The notes beneath the pieces are model-generated. The model did not search any database. It worked only from the letters and a program-made list of their open reading frames with translations, and had not been told where the DNA came from. Shown piece by piece: positions 50,869 through 59,267 of a stretch of 64,000 nucleotides of DNA. The stretch is from Bacteroidota bacterium. GTDB taxonomy: Bacteria > Bacteroidota > Bacteroidia > Chitinophagales > Chitinophagaceae. The translations under genes were made by a program, and so were the position numbers. Position 1 is the stretch's first letter. Every line of letters begins with the position of its first letter. The stretch is from positions 124,001 to 188,000 of the forward strand of contig JAIUNW010000010.1 of NCBI GenBank assembly GCA_020161535.1, written 5' to 3'.

Positions 50869-50898
50869 CAAAAGTATAAAACGATTAAAGCCTTGCAA
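50869..50898 (-). promoter_or_regulatory. Minus-strand Bacteroidota-type promoter
   Basis: Read on the minus strand: TTG (50898-50896), a 19-bp spacer, and TACTTTTG (50876-50869), an exact TAnnTTTG. It points into the repeat unit ending at the terminator near 50596. Confidence 0.6.
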
Positions 50899-51006
50899 GA
50901 GCACTTCTGCTGAATCTGGGCGATTCATTAAATCCCCGTTTATAAGTAGTATTACGAAGCTTTTTTTTGAAAGAATGCAACTAACTTTCAGAAAACATAC
51001 AATGCT

Positions 51007-51828
51007 ATGCTGTTTGCGAACAAAAGGGTATTAATCACGGGTGGAAGCCGGGGTATCGGCAAGGCCATCGCCCTAAAACTGGGTGCTGCTGGTGCTAAAA
51101 TTGCCATTGCTGCCAAAACTGTAGAACCACATCCCCGGCTCGAGGGCACTATTCATACCGCTGCTGCAGAAATCCGCAATGCGGGTTCGCCCGATGTCGT
51201 TCCGCTACAGGTAGATATACGATACGAAGAGAGTATAGAAGCCGCCATTCGGGCTACGGTAGAGCGTTTTGGCGGCATCGACATACTCGTAAACAATGCA
51301 AGCGCGATCAGTCTTACGAACACTGCACAAACCGATCCCAAGCGTTGGGACCTGATGCACGGCATCAATGTGCGCGGCACTTTCCTGGTGTCGCGGGCCT
51401 GCATACCGCATTTGAAAGAGGGCGTTAATCCGCATATCCTTAACCTTTCGCCGCCCTTGAACATGGATCCGCGCTGGTTTGCACCGCACCTGGCCTATAC
51501 CATGAGTAAATACGGGATGAGTATGGTGGTGCTGGGTCTCGCCGAAGAACTCAAACCCCTGCACATCGCTGCCAATGCGCTGTGGCCGCAAACCACCATC
51601 GCCACAGCGGCGGTGAACAACCTGTTGGGTGGCGAAGCACTCATGCTGCGCAGCCGCACCCCAGGTATAGTTGCCGATGCGGCCTTCGACATCTTGCAAA
51701 AACCCTCCACTGAATGCACGGGTAATTTCTTCATCGATGAAGAAGTACTCAAAGCCGCAGGTGTAACCGACTTCAGCCAGTATGCAGTCGATCCCAGCCA
51801 GAAATTAATGAAGGATTTGTTTTTATGA
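51007..51828 (+). CDS. Short-chain dehydrogenase/reductase, HSDL2-like
   Basis: 273 residues. LITGGSRGIGKAIALKLG is the NADP loop, VNNASA the structural motif, and YTMSK supplies the catalytic Tyr-Lys pair; the Ser is in LNLSPPL. The pattern SPPLNMDPRWFAPHLAYTMSKYGMS and the C-terminal GNFFIDEEVLKAAGV are typical for bacterial relatives of hydroxysteroid dehydrogenase-like 2. Substrate unknown; a lipid or acyl ketone is likely from the family. It follows the repeat island as a separate unit. Confidence 0.87.
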   Translation: MLFANKRVLITGGSRGIGKAIALKLGAAGAKIAIAAKTVEPHPRLEGTIHTAAAEIRNAGSPDVVPLQVDIRYEESIEAAIRATVERFGGIDILVNNASAISLTNTAQTDPKRWDLMHGINVRGTFLVSRACIPHLKEGVNPHILNLSPPLNMDPRWFAPHLAYTMSKYGMSMVVLGLAEELKPLHIAANALWPQTTIATAAVNNLLGGEALMLRSRTPGIVADAAFDILQKPSTECTGNFFIDEEVLKAAGVTDFSQYAVDPSQKLMKDLFL

Positions 51829-51928
51829 ACCAAACCAGCTTTGACTGATACCAAACCGCCGTAGTTAGCGTAAACAGGGATTTTATTACCGCCTGTGTAA
51901 AGGTTTCATGTCGGGTTCAGCCGCCCGT

Positions 51929-51936
51929 TATATTTG
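51929..51936 (+). promoter_or_regulatory. -7 box that fixes the start of the DUF5916 gene
   Basis: TATATTTG fits TAnnTTTG exactly and lies 10 bp before ATG 51947. Because it falls inside the longer open frame from ATG 51908, it supports the shorter start. A TTTC at about 51905-51908 is a weak -33 candidate. Confidence 0.5.
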
Positions 51937-51946
51937 CAGGCCTGCT

Positions 51947-54421
51947 ATGCGTGGACGTTTACCCCTGACCTTGCTCATTGTATTGTTTGGCCAAATATTG
52001 CTGGCACAAACAAAGTCAAGGTCATTACCGGCAGTAAGAACCACTGTAGCGCCCGTGATCGACGGCGAAATCAATGAAGCGATCTGGAAAACAAGCCCAC
52101 CAGCCACCGGCTTTATCGAATTCCAACCCACACCCGGTCGTATCGAGAATGAAGAAACCAGAACCGAAATTCACCTGCTCTACGATGATGTTGCCATTTA
52201 TGTGGGTGGCTATTGTTATGAGAAAAGGGACAGTATCATTACTGAATTGGTAGGTCGCGATAGGGTTGGCGCCAATGACCACGTGGCCGTTTTTTTTGAC
52301 ACTTATCACGACCGCATCAACGCCACTGGTTTTTTCGTAACGGCGCTGGGCGAACAATATGATGCCAGGTATTACGCTGCCATCGCCAATAACAGCAGCG
52401 ATGAAGGCGGTAGTGAATCATTTACCGAAGATGATACCTGGAATGCGGTTTATATTAGTCGCGCGCAACTGCACAACGATGGCTGGAGTTTTGAAATGCG
52501 CATTCCATATTCAGCACTCCGTTTCTCGAAAGACAGTGTACAACAATGGGGTTTGAATTTTTTTCGCAACCGCACGAAAGCAGGCAGAAAATATACCTGG
52601 AATTTTTTTGATCCCAAGGTCAGCGGACTCGTAAATCAATTCGGCACCTGGGATAAACTGGCCCATATCAAACCGCCCTTGCGACTTTCCTTCACCCCTT
52701 ATTTTGCGGCCTATAGCAACCACTATCCGTATAATGCACAGGGTGTAAAAAACTGGACGCAGTCGGTGAATGGTGGCATGGATGTAAAACTGGGCATCAG
52801 CCAATCGTTCACGCTCGATATGACGCTGATCCCCGACTTCGGCCAGGTGCAAAGTGATAACCGGGTGCTAAACCTGACACCATTTGAAGTTAAGTTCGAC
52901 GAATACCGAACTTTTTTCACCGAAGGCACTGAGTTGTTCAGCAAGGGCGATCTTTTTTATTCGCGGCGCATTGGCGGCACTCCGCTACACTATGATGATG
53001 TGCGTGAAAACCTACCTGCGGGACAAACCGTCACAAAAAACCCCACTGAATCCAAACTCGTCAATGCCACCAAGGTATCGGGCCGCAGTACCAAAGGGCT
53101 CGGCATCGGTTTTCTGAATGCCATGAGCAAGCCGATGTTTGCCACCGTTGAAGACAGCAATAAACATAGCTATACGTTACAAACAGCACCGTTTACCAAC
53201 TATAATATTTTTGTGCTGGACCAGTCGCTCAAAAACAACAGCTCGGTATCATTGATCAATACCAATGTGCTGCGCGATGGTGCTGATTACGATGCCAATG
53301 TTACAGCGGCAGTATGGAACCTGAACGACAAACACAACCAATACAACAGCAATGGTCGTTTTGCGCGCAGCCACAAGGGCGGTGCCAATGGCTACAAAGA
53401 AAATGGCTTTGCCTATGACTTCAGCGCCGGCAAATCGGGCGGTAAATTTTTGTATCGCTTTTTCCAGAGTATGGCCAGCGATCAATACGACCAAAATGAC
53501 CTGGGCATTCTGTTCAATAACAATTACCTCACCAGCGGTCTTGAATTCAAATATCGCTGGTTGGAACCTTCGCATTGGCGCAACAAGTTTGTGGTGAACC
53601 TAAAGGGTTTGTACACGCAACGATACAAGCCCTGGGATTACCAACAAGCAGAAATGAGTGGCTGGGGGGAAGTGCAGTTAAAGAACCTGTGGACGGTAGG
53701 CGCTTGGGCCAGCATATGGCCCTACCAATATGATTATTATGAGCCGCGGATCAGTGGCATGAAATTCTATCGCGCCGCCAGCCATGCAATGGGCGGCTGG
53801 GTGGGCACCAACCAGGCGAAGCGCTATAATGTTGTTGTACAGACTTTCTGGCGACGACAGGGTTTGTTCAATGGCCTAGGCGGTGACATCGAAGTGGAGC
53901 AGTCGTTTCGGGTCAACAATGCATTTTCGGTTCGCTTGTCAACGTTTGCCCAGCCTCGCTATAACCAGGCCGGTTTCACGCTACTGGATTCGACCAACCA
54001 GCCGGTGTTTGCCCGTCGCGATCGTCGCACGTACGACAATGTGCTCAACCTGAAATACAATTTCAATACCCGCATGGGCCTCAACCTCCGGATTCGGCAC
54101 TACTGGAGCAAAGTGTGGAACAAGGCGTTTTATGACCTGGCTACTAACGGTCGGCTACAACCGAAAACAGGCTATGCTGGCCCCGTTGGCCAAAACTATA
54201 ATTTCTTCAATGTCGACATGGTATATACCTGGCAAGTTGCACCGGGTAGCTTTTTCAACCTGGTTTGGAAGAATGCCGTCAGCACCGCCGACGAAATTGT
54301 GGTCGACGATTATATTCGCAACGTGCGGAATGTAGTACAGTCCCCCGCTTTGAACAGCCTTTCGGTAAAACTGATTTACTACCTCGATGCCATCGATTTT
54401 CGCGTAAGAAAGAAGAAATGA
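51947..54421 (+). CDS. DUF5916 outer-membrane protein with N-terminal CBM9-like domain
   Basis: About 824 residues. RLPLTLLIVLFGQILLAQ is the signal peptide. Residues about 35-240 are a carbohydrate-binding-9-like sandwich (APVIDGEINEAIWK, LYDDVAIYVGGYCYE, HVAVFFDTYHDRINA). The rest is the DUF5916 region (LDMTLIPDFGQVQSDN, EYRTFFTEGTELFSKGD), which ends in many amphipathic beta-strands like an outer-membrane barrel. It probably acts at the surface, but the ligand is unknown. A promoter box at 51929 selects ATG 51947 over ATG 51908. Confidence 0.87.
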   Translation: MRGRLPLTLLIVLFGQILLAQTKSRSLPAVRTTVAPVIDGEINEAIWKTSPPATGFIEFQPTPGRIENEETRTEIHLLYDDVAIYVGGYCYEKRDSIITELVGRDRVGANDHVAVFFDTYHDRINATGFFVTALGEQYDARYYAAIANNSSDEGGSESFTEDDTWNAVYISRAQLHNDGWSFEMRIPYSALRFSKDSVQQWGLNFFRNRTKAGRKYTWNFFDPKVSGLVNQFGTWDKLAHIKPPLRLSFTPYFAAYSNHYPYNAQGVKNWTQSVNGGMDVKLGISQSFTLDMTLIPDFGQVQSDNRVLNLTPFEVKFDEYRTFFTEGTELFSKGDLFYSRRIGGTPLHYDDVRENLPAGQTVTKNPTESKLVNATKVSGRSTKGLGIGFLNAMSKPMFATVEDSNKHSYTLQTAPFTNYNIFVLDQSLKNNSSVSLINTNVLRDGADYDANVTAAVWNLNDKHNQYNSNGRFARSHKGGANGYKENGFAYDFSAGKSGGKFLYRFFQSMASDQYDQNDLGILFNNNYLTSGLEFKYRWLEPSHWRNKFVVNLKGLYTQRYKPWDYQQAEMSGWGEVQLKNLWTVGAWASIWPYQYDYYEPRISGMKFYRAASHAMGGWVGTNQAKRYNVVVQTFWRRQGLFNGLGGDIEVEQSFRVNNAFSVRLSTFAQPRYNQAGFTLLDSTNQPVFARRDRRTYDNVLNLKYNFNTRMGLNLRIRHYWSKVWNKAFYDLATNGRLQPKTGYAGPVGQNYNFFNVDMVYTWQVAPGSFFNLVWKNAVSTADEIVVDDYIRNVRNVVQSPALNSLSVKLIYYLDAIDFRVRKKK

Positions 54422-54430
54422 ACCCCCGCG

Positions 54431-55936
54431 TTATGCTTCGGGGCGCATCTGCGGAAACAACAACACATCCTGGATGGAAGGCTGGTTGGTCATCATCATG
54501 CACAAGCGATCGATGCCGATACCAATGCCCGCTGTAGGTGGCATGCCATATTCAAGGGCCCGCAAAAAGTCTTGGTCAATAAACATGGCTTCATCATCAC
54601 CCCGCTCCATCAAGGCCGCCTGCTCTTCAAAACGTTCACGCTGGTCGATCGGATCGTTCAGTTCTGAATAGGCATTGGCGATTTCTTTTCCGTTGATATA
54701 AAGCTCGAAACGCTCTACCAGTCCGGCTTTGCTGCGGTGCTTCTTGGTCAGCGGACTCATCTCCACCGGGTAATCAATCACAAAAGTGGGCTGGATGAAT
54801 TTGCTTTCGCTGGTCGCACTGAAAATTTCATCGATCAGTTTGCCTTTGCCGATTTTCGGATCAACGGCAATATTGAGTTGCTTGCAAACTGCACGCAGTG
54901 CCGCTTCGTCCATGCCATTGATATCAATACCCGTATTCTCTTTGATGGCGTCTAAGATGCCAATTCTTTTGAAAGGCGCTTTGATACTGACGGCCTGGTC
55001 GCCGATGGTGATTTCTGTAGTGCCGTTCACGGCCATGGCAACGGTTTCCAGCATCTGCTCGGTGGTTTCCATCATCCAGAGATAGTCTTTATAGGCCGTG
55101 TACCATTCGAGAATGGTAAACTCAGGGTTGTGTGTGCGATCCATGCCCTCGTTGCGGAAGTTGCGGCTGAATTCATATACCCAGTCGAACCCGCCAACAA
55201 TACAACGCTTTAGGTACAGTTCGTTGGCGATACGCAGGTAGAAAGGAACATCGAGCGCATTGTGGTGGGTGATGAAGGGGCGTGCAGCCGCGCCACCGGG
55301 AATGGCTTGCAATACCGGGGTATCCACTTCCAAGGCGCCGCGCTCGTTGAGAAACTGGCGCATGGCATTCACCAGTTTGGTGCGCTTAACGAATGTTTCC
55401 CGCACTTGCGGATTGATGATCAGGTCGGCATAACGCTGGCGATATTTGAATTCAGGATCGCTAACGGCGTCGAAGGTTTGCCCTTCCACTTCTTTCACCA
55501 CCGGCAGGGGTTTCAATGATTTGGTTAACAAAGTCAGTTCCTGCACATGCACAGAGGTTTCACCCACTTTGGTGGTGAACACAAATCCTTTGATGCCCAC
55601 AATATCGCCGAGGTCAATCTTCTTCCACACTTCATCGTAGAGGGTTTTGTCGTCACCCGGACAAATATCATCGCGGCGAACATAGATCTGGATGCGGCCC
55701 GTACTATCTTGCAACTCAGCAAAACTTGCTTTGCCCATGGGACGGTTGCTCATGATCCTGCCGGCCAACACCACATCCGTAAACGCATCCTTGTTTTCTT
55801 CGCCCTTGTAGTTCGCCTTGATAGCAGCGGTAGTGCTATTCACGGGAAACAAAGGGGCAGGATAGGGGTCGATGCCCAGTTCCTGCAAATGCTGCAATTT
55901 TTCTCTCCGGATGATCTCCTGTTCTGAAAGTGCCAT
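54431..55936 (-). CDS. lysS: Lysyl-tRNA synthetase, class II
   Basis: 501 residues, the usual LysS length. The OB anticodon-binding domain begins around VVLAGRIMSNRPMGKASFAE. Class II motif 2 is RNFRNEGMDRTHNPEFTILEWY, and motif 3 is GMPPTAGIGIGIDRLCM. The frame is open to 55969, but MALSEQEIIRREKLQHLQELGIDPYP at 55936 is the normal start, and the promoter box at 55956-55963 lies inside the longer version. It is convergent with the DUF5916 gene, 9 bp apart. Confidence 0.97.
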   Translation of the reverse strand: MALSEQEIIRREKLQHLQELGIDPYPAPLFPVNSTTAAIKANYKGEENKDAFTDVVLAGRIMSNRPMGKASFAELQDSTGRIQIYVRRDDICPGDDKTLYDEVWKKIDLGDIVGIKGFVFTTKVGETSVHVQELTLLTKSLKPLPVVKEVEGQTFDAVSDPEFKYRQRYADLIINPQVRETFVKRTKLVNAMRQFLNERGALEVDTPVLQAIPGGAAARPFITHHNALDVPFYLRIANELYLKRCIVGGFDWVYEFSRNFRNEGMDRTHNPEFTILEWYTAYKDYLWMMETTEQMLETVAMAVNGTTEITIGDQAVSIKAPFKRIGILDAIKENTGIDINGMDEAALRAVCKQLNIAVDPKIGKGKLIDEIFSATSESKFIQPTFVIDYPVEMSPLTKKHRSKAGLVERFELYINGKEIANAYSELNDPIDQRERFEEQAALMERGDDEAMFIDQDFLRALEYGMPPTAGIGIGIDRLCMMMTNQPSIQDVLLFPQMRPEA

Positions 55937-55955
55937 GGAAGCGATTTTGAGGGGG

Positions 55956-55963
55956 CAAAAGTA
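55956..55963 (-). promoter_or_regulatory. -7 box of the lysS promoter
   Basis: On the minus strand this reads TACTTTTG, an exact TAnnTTTG, 20 bp before the lysS ATG at 55936. No clear TTG stands at 19 bp; a T-rich tract is nearby. Confidence 0.5.
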
Positions 55964-56065
55964 CTTCAAAGCGCTGAAAAAGCAGTCTTAATCCTTTGTT
56001 TAGCCTTAACCCGCTGTTTATAAGCGGCTAATGCCCGATGCTTCCGTTTACCTACCTTCGAAGGC

Positions 56066-58471
56066 ATGCGTCTTCTGTTTATTTTTTTGTTTCTACGACT
56101 ACATTTTTTTGCGGATGCCCAAACGAATGAATCGACTGAATGGATTCGTATCAACCAATTGGGTTACCTGCCCGGCTCGGTTAAAACCGCCGTTTGGTGC
56201 AGCAAGGATAATAAGTCGATCGGCTATTTTGAATTGGTCGACGACCATGAGCAGGTGGTTTACCGACGAGCGGTTAAAAAAGCATCGGGCGCGTACGGGC
56301 CTTTTCAGCAAACCGTGCGGCTTGATTTCAGTGCGTTTCGCAAGCGGGGACTTTATCGGATAAAAGCCGGTGAGGCCATTTCACCTGCATTTCCCATCAA
56401 CGATTTTGTGTACCAGGGCAGCGCCGATTTTTGCCTGCGGTATATGCGCCAGCAACGCACCGGGTTCAATCCCACCATGAACGATAGTTGTCATAACAGG
56501 GATGGTTATACGCTGTATGGCCCCATGCCTGACAGTACGCATGTTGATGTGGTGGGTGGCTGGCACGATGCAACCGATTACCTGCAATATGCAAGCACCA
56601 GCGCCAATGCCACTTATCATTTGTTGATGGCGCTGGAAGAATTTCCGAATGTGTTTACAGACAAATATGCCGCTAATGGCTTGCCTGGCAAGAACGGACT
56701 GACAGATATTTATGATGAGGCCAAATGGGGGCTTGATTGGTTGCTCAAAATGCACCCAAAGCCCGATTGGATGTTTGTGCAGATCGCCGATGATCGCGAC
56801 CATGTGGGTATGCGCTTGCCAGGGCTCGACAGTCAGTACAACCGTGGGGCAGAGCGACCGGTATATTTTTTAAGCGGCTATCCGCAACAGCAGGGCAAGG
56901 GCTTGAACAAAACAACCGGCACCAGTTCGCTGGCGGCGAAGTTCAGTAGTGCTTTTGAAGCGGGTTCGCGACTCATGCAAAACAGCGCTTATACAAGCCT
57001 GTTAGCTGAGCGCGCAAAAACCGCCTTGGCCTATGCCTATAAACGCGAAGGCTTCACCCAAACCGCCTCGGTAAAAGCGCCCTATATCTATGCCGAAGAA
57101 AATTGGGCCGATGATATGGAACTGGCACTGGCGGCGGCCGATAGCCTGAATGCCGCCCTTGCGTATGCAGCAAAAGAACCACAAACGCCCTGGCTGGGAA
57201 AAGACACCGCCAGCCATTACCAATGGTATCCCTTCATCAACCTCGGTCATCGGGCACTGGCCAAAAAGTTGAATGGCGTCCATCGCGCGAAACTGATCGC
57301 CTATTATGAAAAAGGCATCAACCTGGTTTGGCAAAAAGCAAAACAGAACGGCTTCTACCGCGGCATACCCTTTATCTGGTGCAGCAATAACCTTACGGTT
57401 GCTTTTGCCATGCAGTGTCGCTGGTATCGTGAATTGAGCGGCGATAAAAAATACGAACCACTCGAACAGGCTTGTATCGACTGGCTATTTGGTTGCAACC
57501 CCTGGGGCACCAGCATGGTGTATGGATTGCCGGCAGGAGGCGATACACCGGTTGATCCCCATGCCTCGTTTAGTTTCTTAAAAAAGGCACCGGTTGATGG
57601 CGCACTGGTTGATGGACCGGTGTACACCAATATATTCAAAAACCTGATCGGGCTGACCATGTATGATGCCGATGAATATGCCGCTTTCCAAAGTGGATTG
57701 GCGGTGTACCACGATGATGCGGGCGATTTTAGTACCAATGAACCCACCATGGATGGCACAGCTTCCTTGGTTTATTTACTGGCCTCGCTCGAAAACCAGG
57801 GCGCGCGTAACCAGGCCATTACACGCATGGACAGCACCAGGAAAACCATCTACCTGCTGTTTACCGGTCACGAGTTTGCAGATGGCGGTCTCCTGATTCG
57901 CAATGCCCTAAAAGAGGCCGGGGTGAAAGCGTCGTTTTTTTTCACGGGCGATTTTTATCGCAACCAGCAACCAGGTATTATCAAGCTATTGCAGTACGAC
58001 GGACATTTTCTCGGTCCGCACAGCGATAAACATTTGTTGTACAACGACTGGAACAAACGCGACAGCACATTGCTGAGCAGGGCCGATTTTGACAAAGACC
58101 TGCACAACAATCTATCGGCGATGGCTGCTCTGGGCATTGATACGGGTGCCGTCAACTATTTCCTGCCCGCCTATGAGTGGTATAATGATAGTATTGTACA
58201 CTGGACCAGCGCCAATGGATTGCAGTTGATTAATTATACGCCGGGTACGCTGAGCCATGCAGACTATACAAGCGACAAGGATAAAAATTTTCGCGACAAC
58301 GAAACCATTTATCAATCAATCATCAGCCAGGAAAAGAAGACGGGCCTCAATGGTTTTCTGTTGTTGATGCATATCGGTGCGGGTGCCGGCCGAAGCAAGG
58401 GCTTTTATCATCGCTTACCCGAATTGATTAAATACCTGAAACAGCGGGGTTATACTTTCAGCAGGCTATGA
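56066..58471 (+). CDS. Secreted GH9 glycoside hydrolase fused to a NodB-like deacetylase domain
   Basis: 801 residues. The signal is LLFIFLFLRLHFFADAQ. An Ig-like CelD_N domain follows (INQLGYLPGSVKTAVW). The GH9 domain has the nucleophile pair Asp168 and Asp171 in GGWHDATDYLQ and the acid Glu559 in DFSTNEPTMDGTAS, so endoglucanase-type activity is expected. From about residue 595 comes a NodB/CE4-like domain with HSDKH (His 652 on) and LLMHIGAG. The usual TFDDG is TGHEFADGG here, so the catalytic-base Asp appears to be Ala. The enzyme may open beta-glucan chains, with the C-terminal half now used for binding or altered chemistry. Confidence 0.87.
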   Translation: MRLLFIFLFLRLHFFADAQTNESTEWIRINQLGYLPGSVKTAVWCSKDNKSIGYFELVDDHEQVVYRRAVKKASGAYGPFQQTVRLDFSAFRKRGLYRIKAGEAISPAFPINDFVYQGSADFCLRYMRQQRTGFNPTMNDSCHNRDGYTLYGPMPDSTHVDVVGGWHDATDYLQYASTSANATYHLLMALEEFPNVFTDKYAANGLPGKNGLTDIYDEAKWGLDWLLKMHPKPDWMFVQIADDRDHVGMRLPGLDSQYNRGAERPVYFLSGYPQQQGKGLNKTTGTSSLAAKFSSAFEAGSRLMQNSAYTSLLAERAKTALAYAYKREGFTQTASVKAPYIYAEENWADDMELALAAADSLNAALAYAAKEPQTPWLGKDTASHYQWYPFINLGHRALAKKLNGVHRAKLIAYYEKGINLVWQKAKQNGFYRGIPFIWCSNNLTVAFAMQCRWYRELSGDKKYEPLEQACIDWLFGCNPWGTSMVYGLPAGGDTPVDPHASFSFLKKAPVDGALVDGPVYTNIFKNLIGLTMYDADEYAAFQSGLAVYHDDAGDFSTNEPTMDGTASLVYLLASLENQGARNQAITRMDSTRKTIYLLFTGHEFADGGLLIRNALKEAGVKASFFFTGDFYRNQQPGIIKLLQYDGHFLGPHSDKHLLYNDWNKRDSTLLSRADFDKDLHNNLSAMAALGIDTGAVNYFLPAYEWYNDSIVHWTSANGLQLINYTPGTLSHADYTSDKDKNFRDNETIYQSIISQEKKTGLNGFLLLMHIGAGAGRSKGFYHRLPELIKYLKQRGYTFSRL

Positions 58472-58493
58472 CAGCAGACTTTGAAGTTCGTAA

Positions 58494-59249
58494 TTACATG
58501 TATAGTCCGCCGCAGGTACTAATCGTTTGTCCGGTTACATAACTACTCAGATCACTCGCCAGAAACAGCGTTACATTGGCGATTTCTTCGGCCGATGCAA
58601 AACGACCCAGTGGAATTTTCTTTTTGTATTCATCCGCGGCAGCGCCTTCTTTGAGGTAATCGGTCATGTCGGTTTCGACGAAACCCGGGGCGATGGCATT
58701 GCAGCGAATATTGCGGCTGCCCAGTTCTTTGGCAACCGATTTTGAGAAGCCGATGATACCGGCTTTGGAAGCAGCATAACTCGCCTGCCCGGCGTTGCCC
58801 ATCATACCAATCACCGAACTCATGTTGATGATGCTACCCGCTTTCGCTTTCATCATGGGGCGGATTACCTGTTTGGTGAGGTTGAACACACTGCTGAGAT
58901 TGGTATTGATCACATCGTTCCATTGGTCGGGCGTCATGCGCATTAGAAGATTGTCTTTCGAGATGCCTGCATTGTTCACGAGGATATCAATGGTGCCAAA
59001 AGTTGCCAACACCTCATTGACCAGGGTTTCAGCCTCTTCGTATTTAGCGGCATTGCTGCGCCAGGCTTTCGCTTTAACGCCGAGGGCGATCAATTTTTCT
59101 TCGAGGGCAGCGGCCTTGGGTGCGCTGCTTTCGCTCACATAGGTAAAGGCGATATGGGCGCCCTGTTCGGCGAGTTTAATGGCGATGGCTTCACCAATAC
59201 CGCGGGCGGCACCGGTTACGATAGCAACTTTGTTCTCAAGCAATTTCAT
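58494..59249 (-). CDS. fabG: 3-oxoacyl-ACP reductase FabG
   Basis: 251 residues. TGAARGIGEAIAI is the NADPH loop, LVNNAGISKDNLLMRM, SSVIGMMGNAGQASYAASKAG (Ser, Tyr and Lys) and IAPGFVETDMTDYL are classic FabG text. It reduces 3-oxoacyl-ACP in fatty acid synthesis. The pigment cluster has its own more divergent copy at 18330. It is 18 bp downstream of the GH3 gene on the same strand. Confidence 0.95.
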   Translation of the reverse strand: MKLLENKVAIVTGAARGIGEAIAIKLAEQGAHIAFTYVSESSAPKAAALEEKLIALGVKAKAWRSNAAKYEEAETLVNEVLATFGTIDILVNNAGISKDNLLMRMTPDQWNDVINTNLSSVFNLTKQVIRPMMKAKAGSIINMSSVIGMMGNAGQASYAASKAGIIGFSKSVAKELGSRNIRCNAIAPGFVETDMTDYLKEGAAADEYKKKIPLGRFASAEEIANVTLFLASDLSSYVTGQTISTCGGLYM

Positions 59250-59267
59250 CTGACAAAACTAGGGGAA

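Noticed and set aside
50678..51034. Plus-strand 118-residue open frame
   Set aside because: It is built from GGAT/TGGATCT repeats, gives a Trp/Ser/Phe-rich low-complexity text, starts inside the repeat region and overlaps the SDR start.
55966..56067. Minus-strand basic 33-residue ORF (starts MPSKVGKRKHRALAAYK) between lysS and the GH9 gene
   Set aside because: It overlaps the lysS promoter box and the first codons of the GH9 gene, and shows no family match or promoter of its own. Its Lys/Arg content can come from chance.
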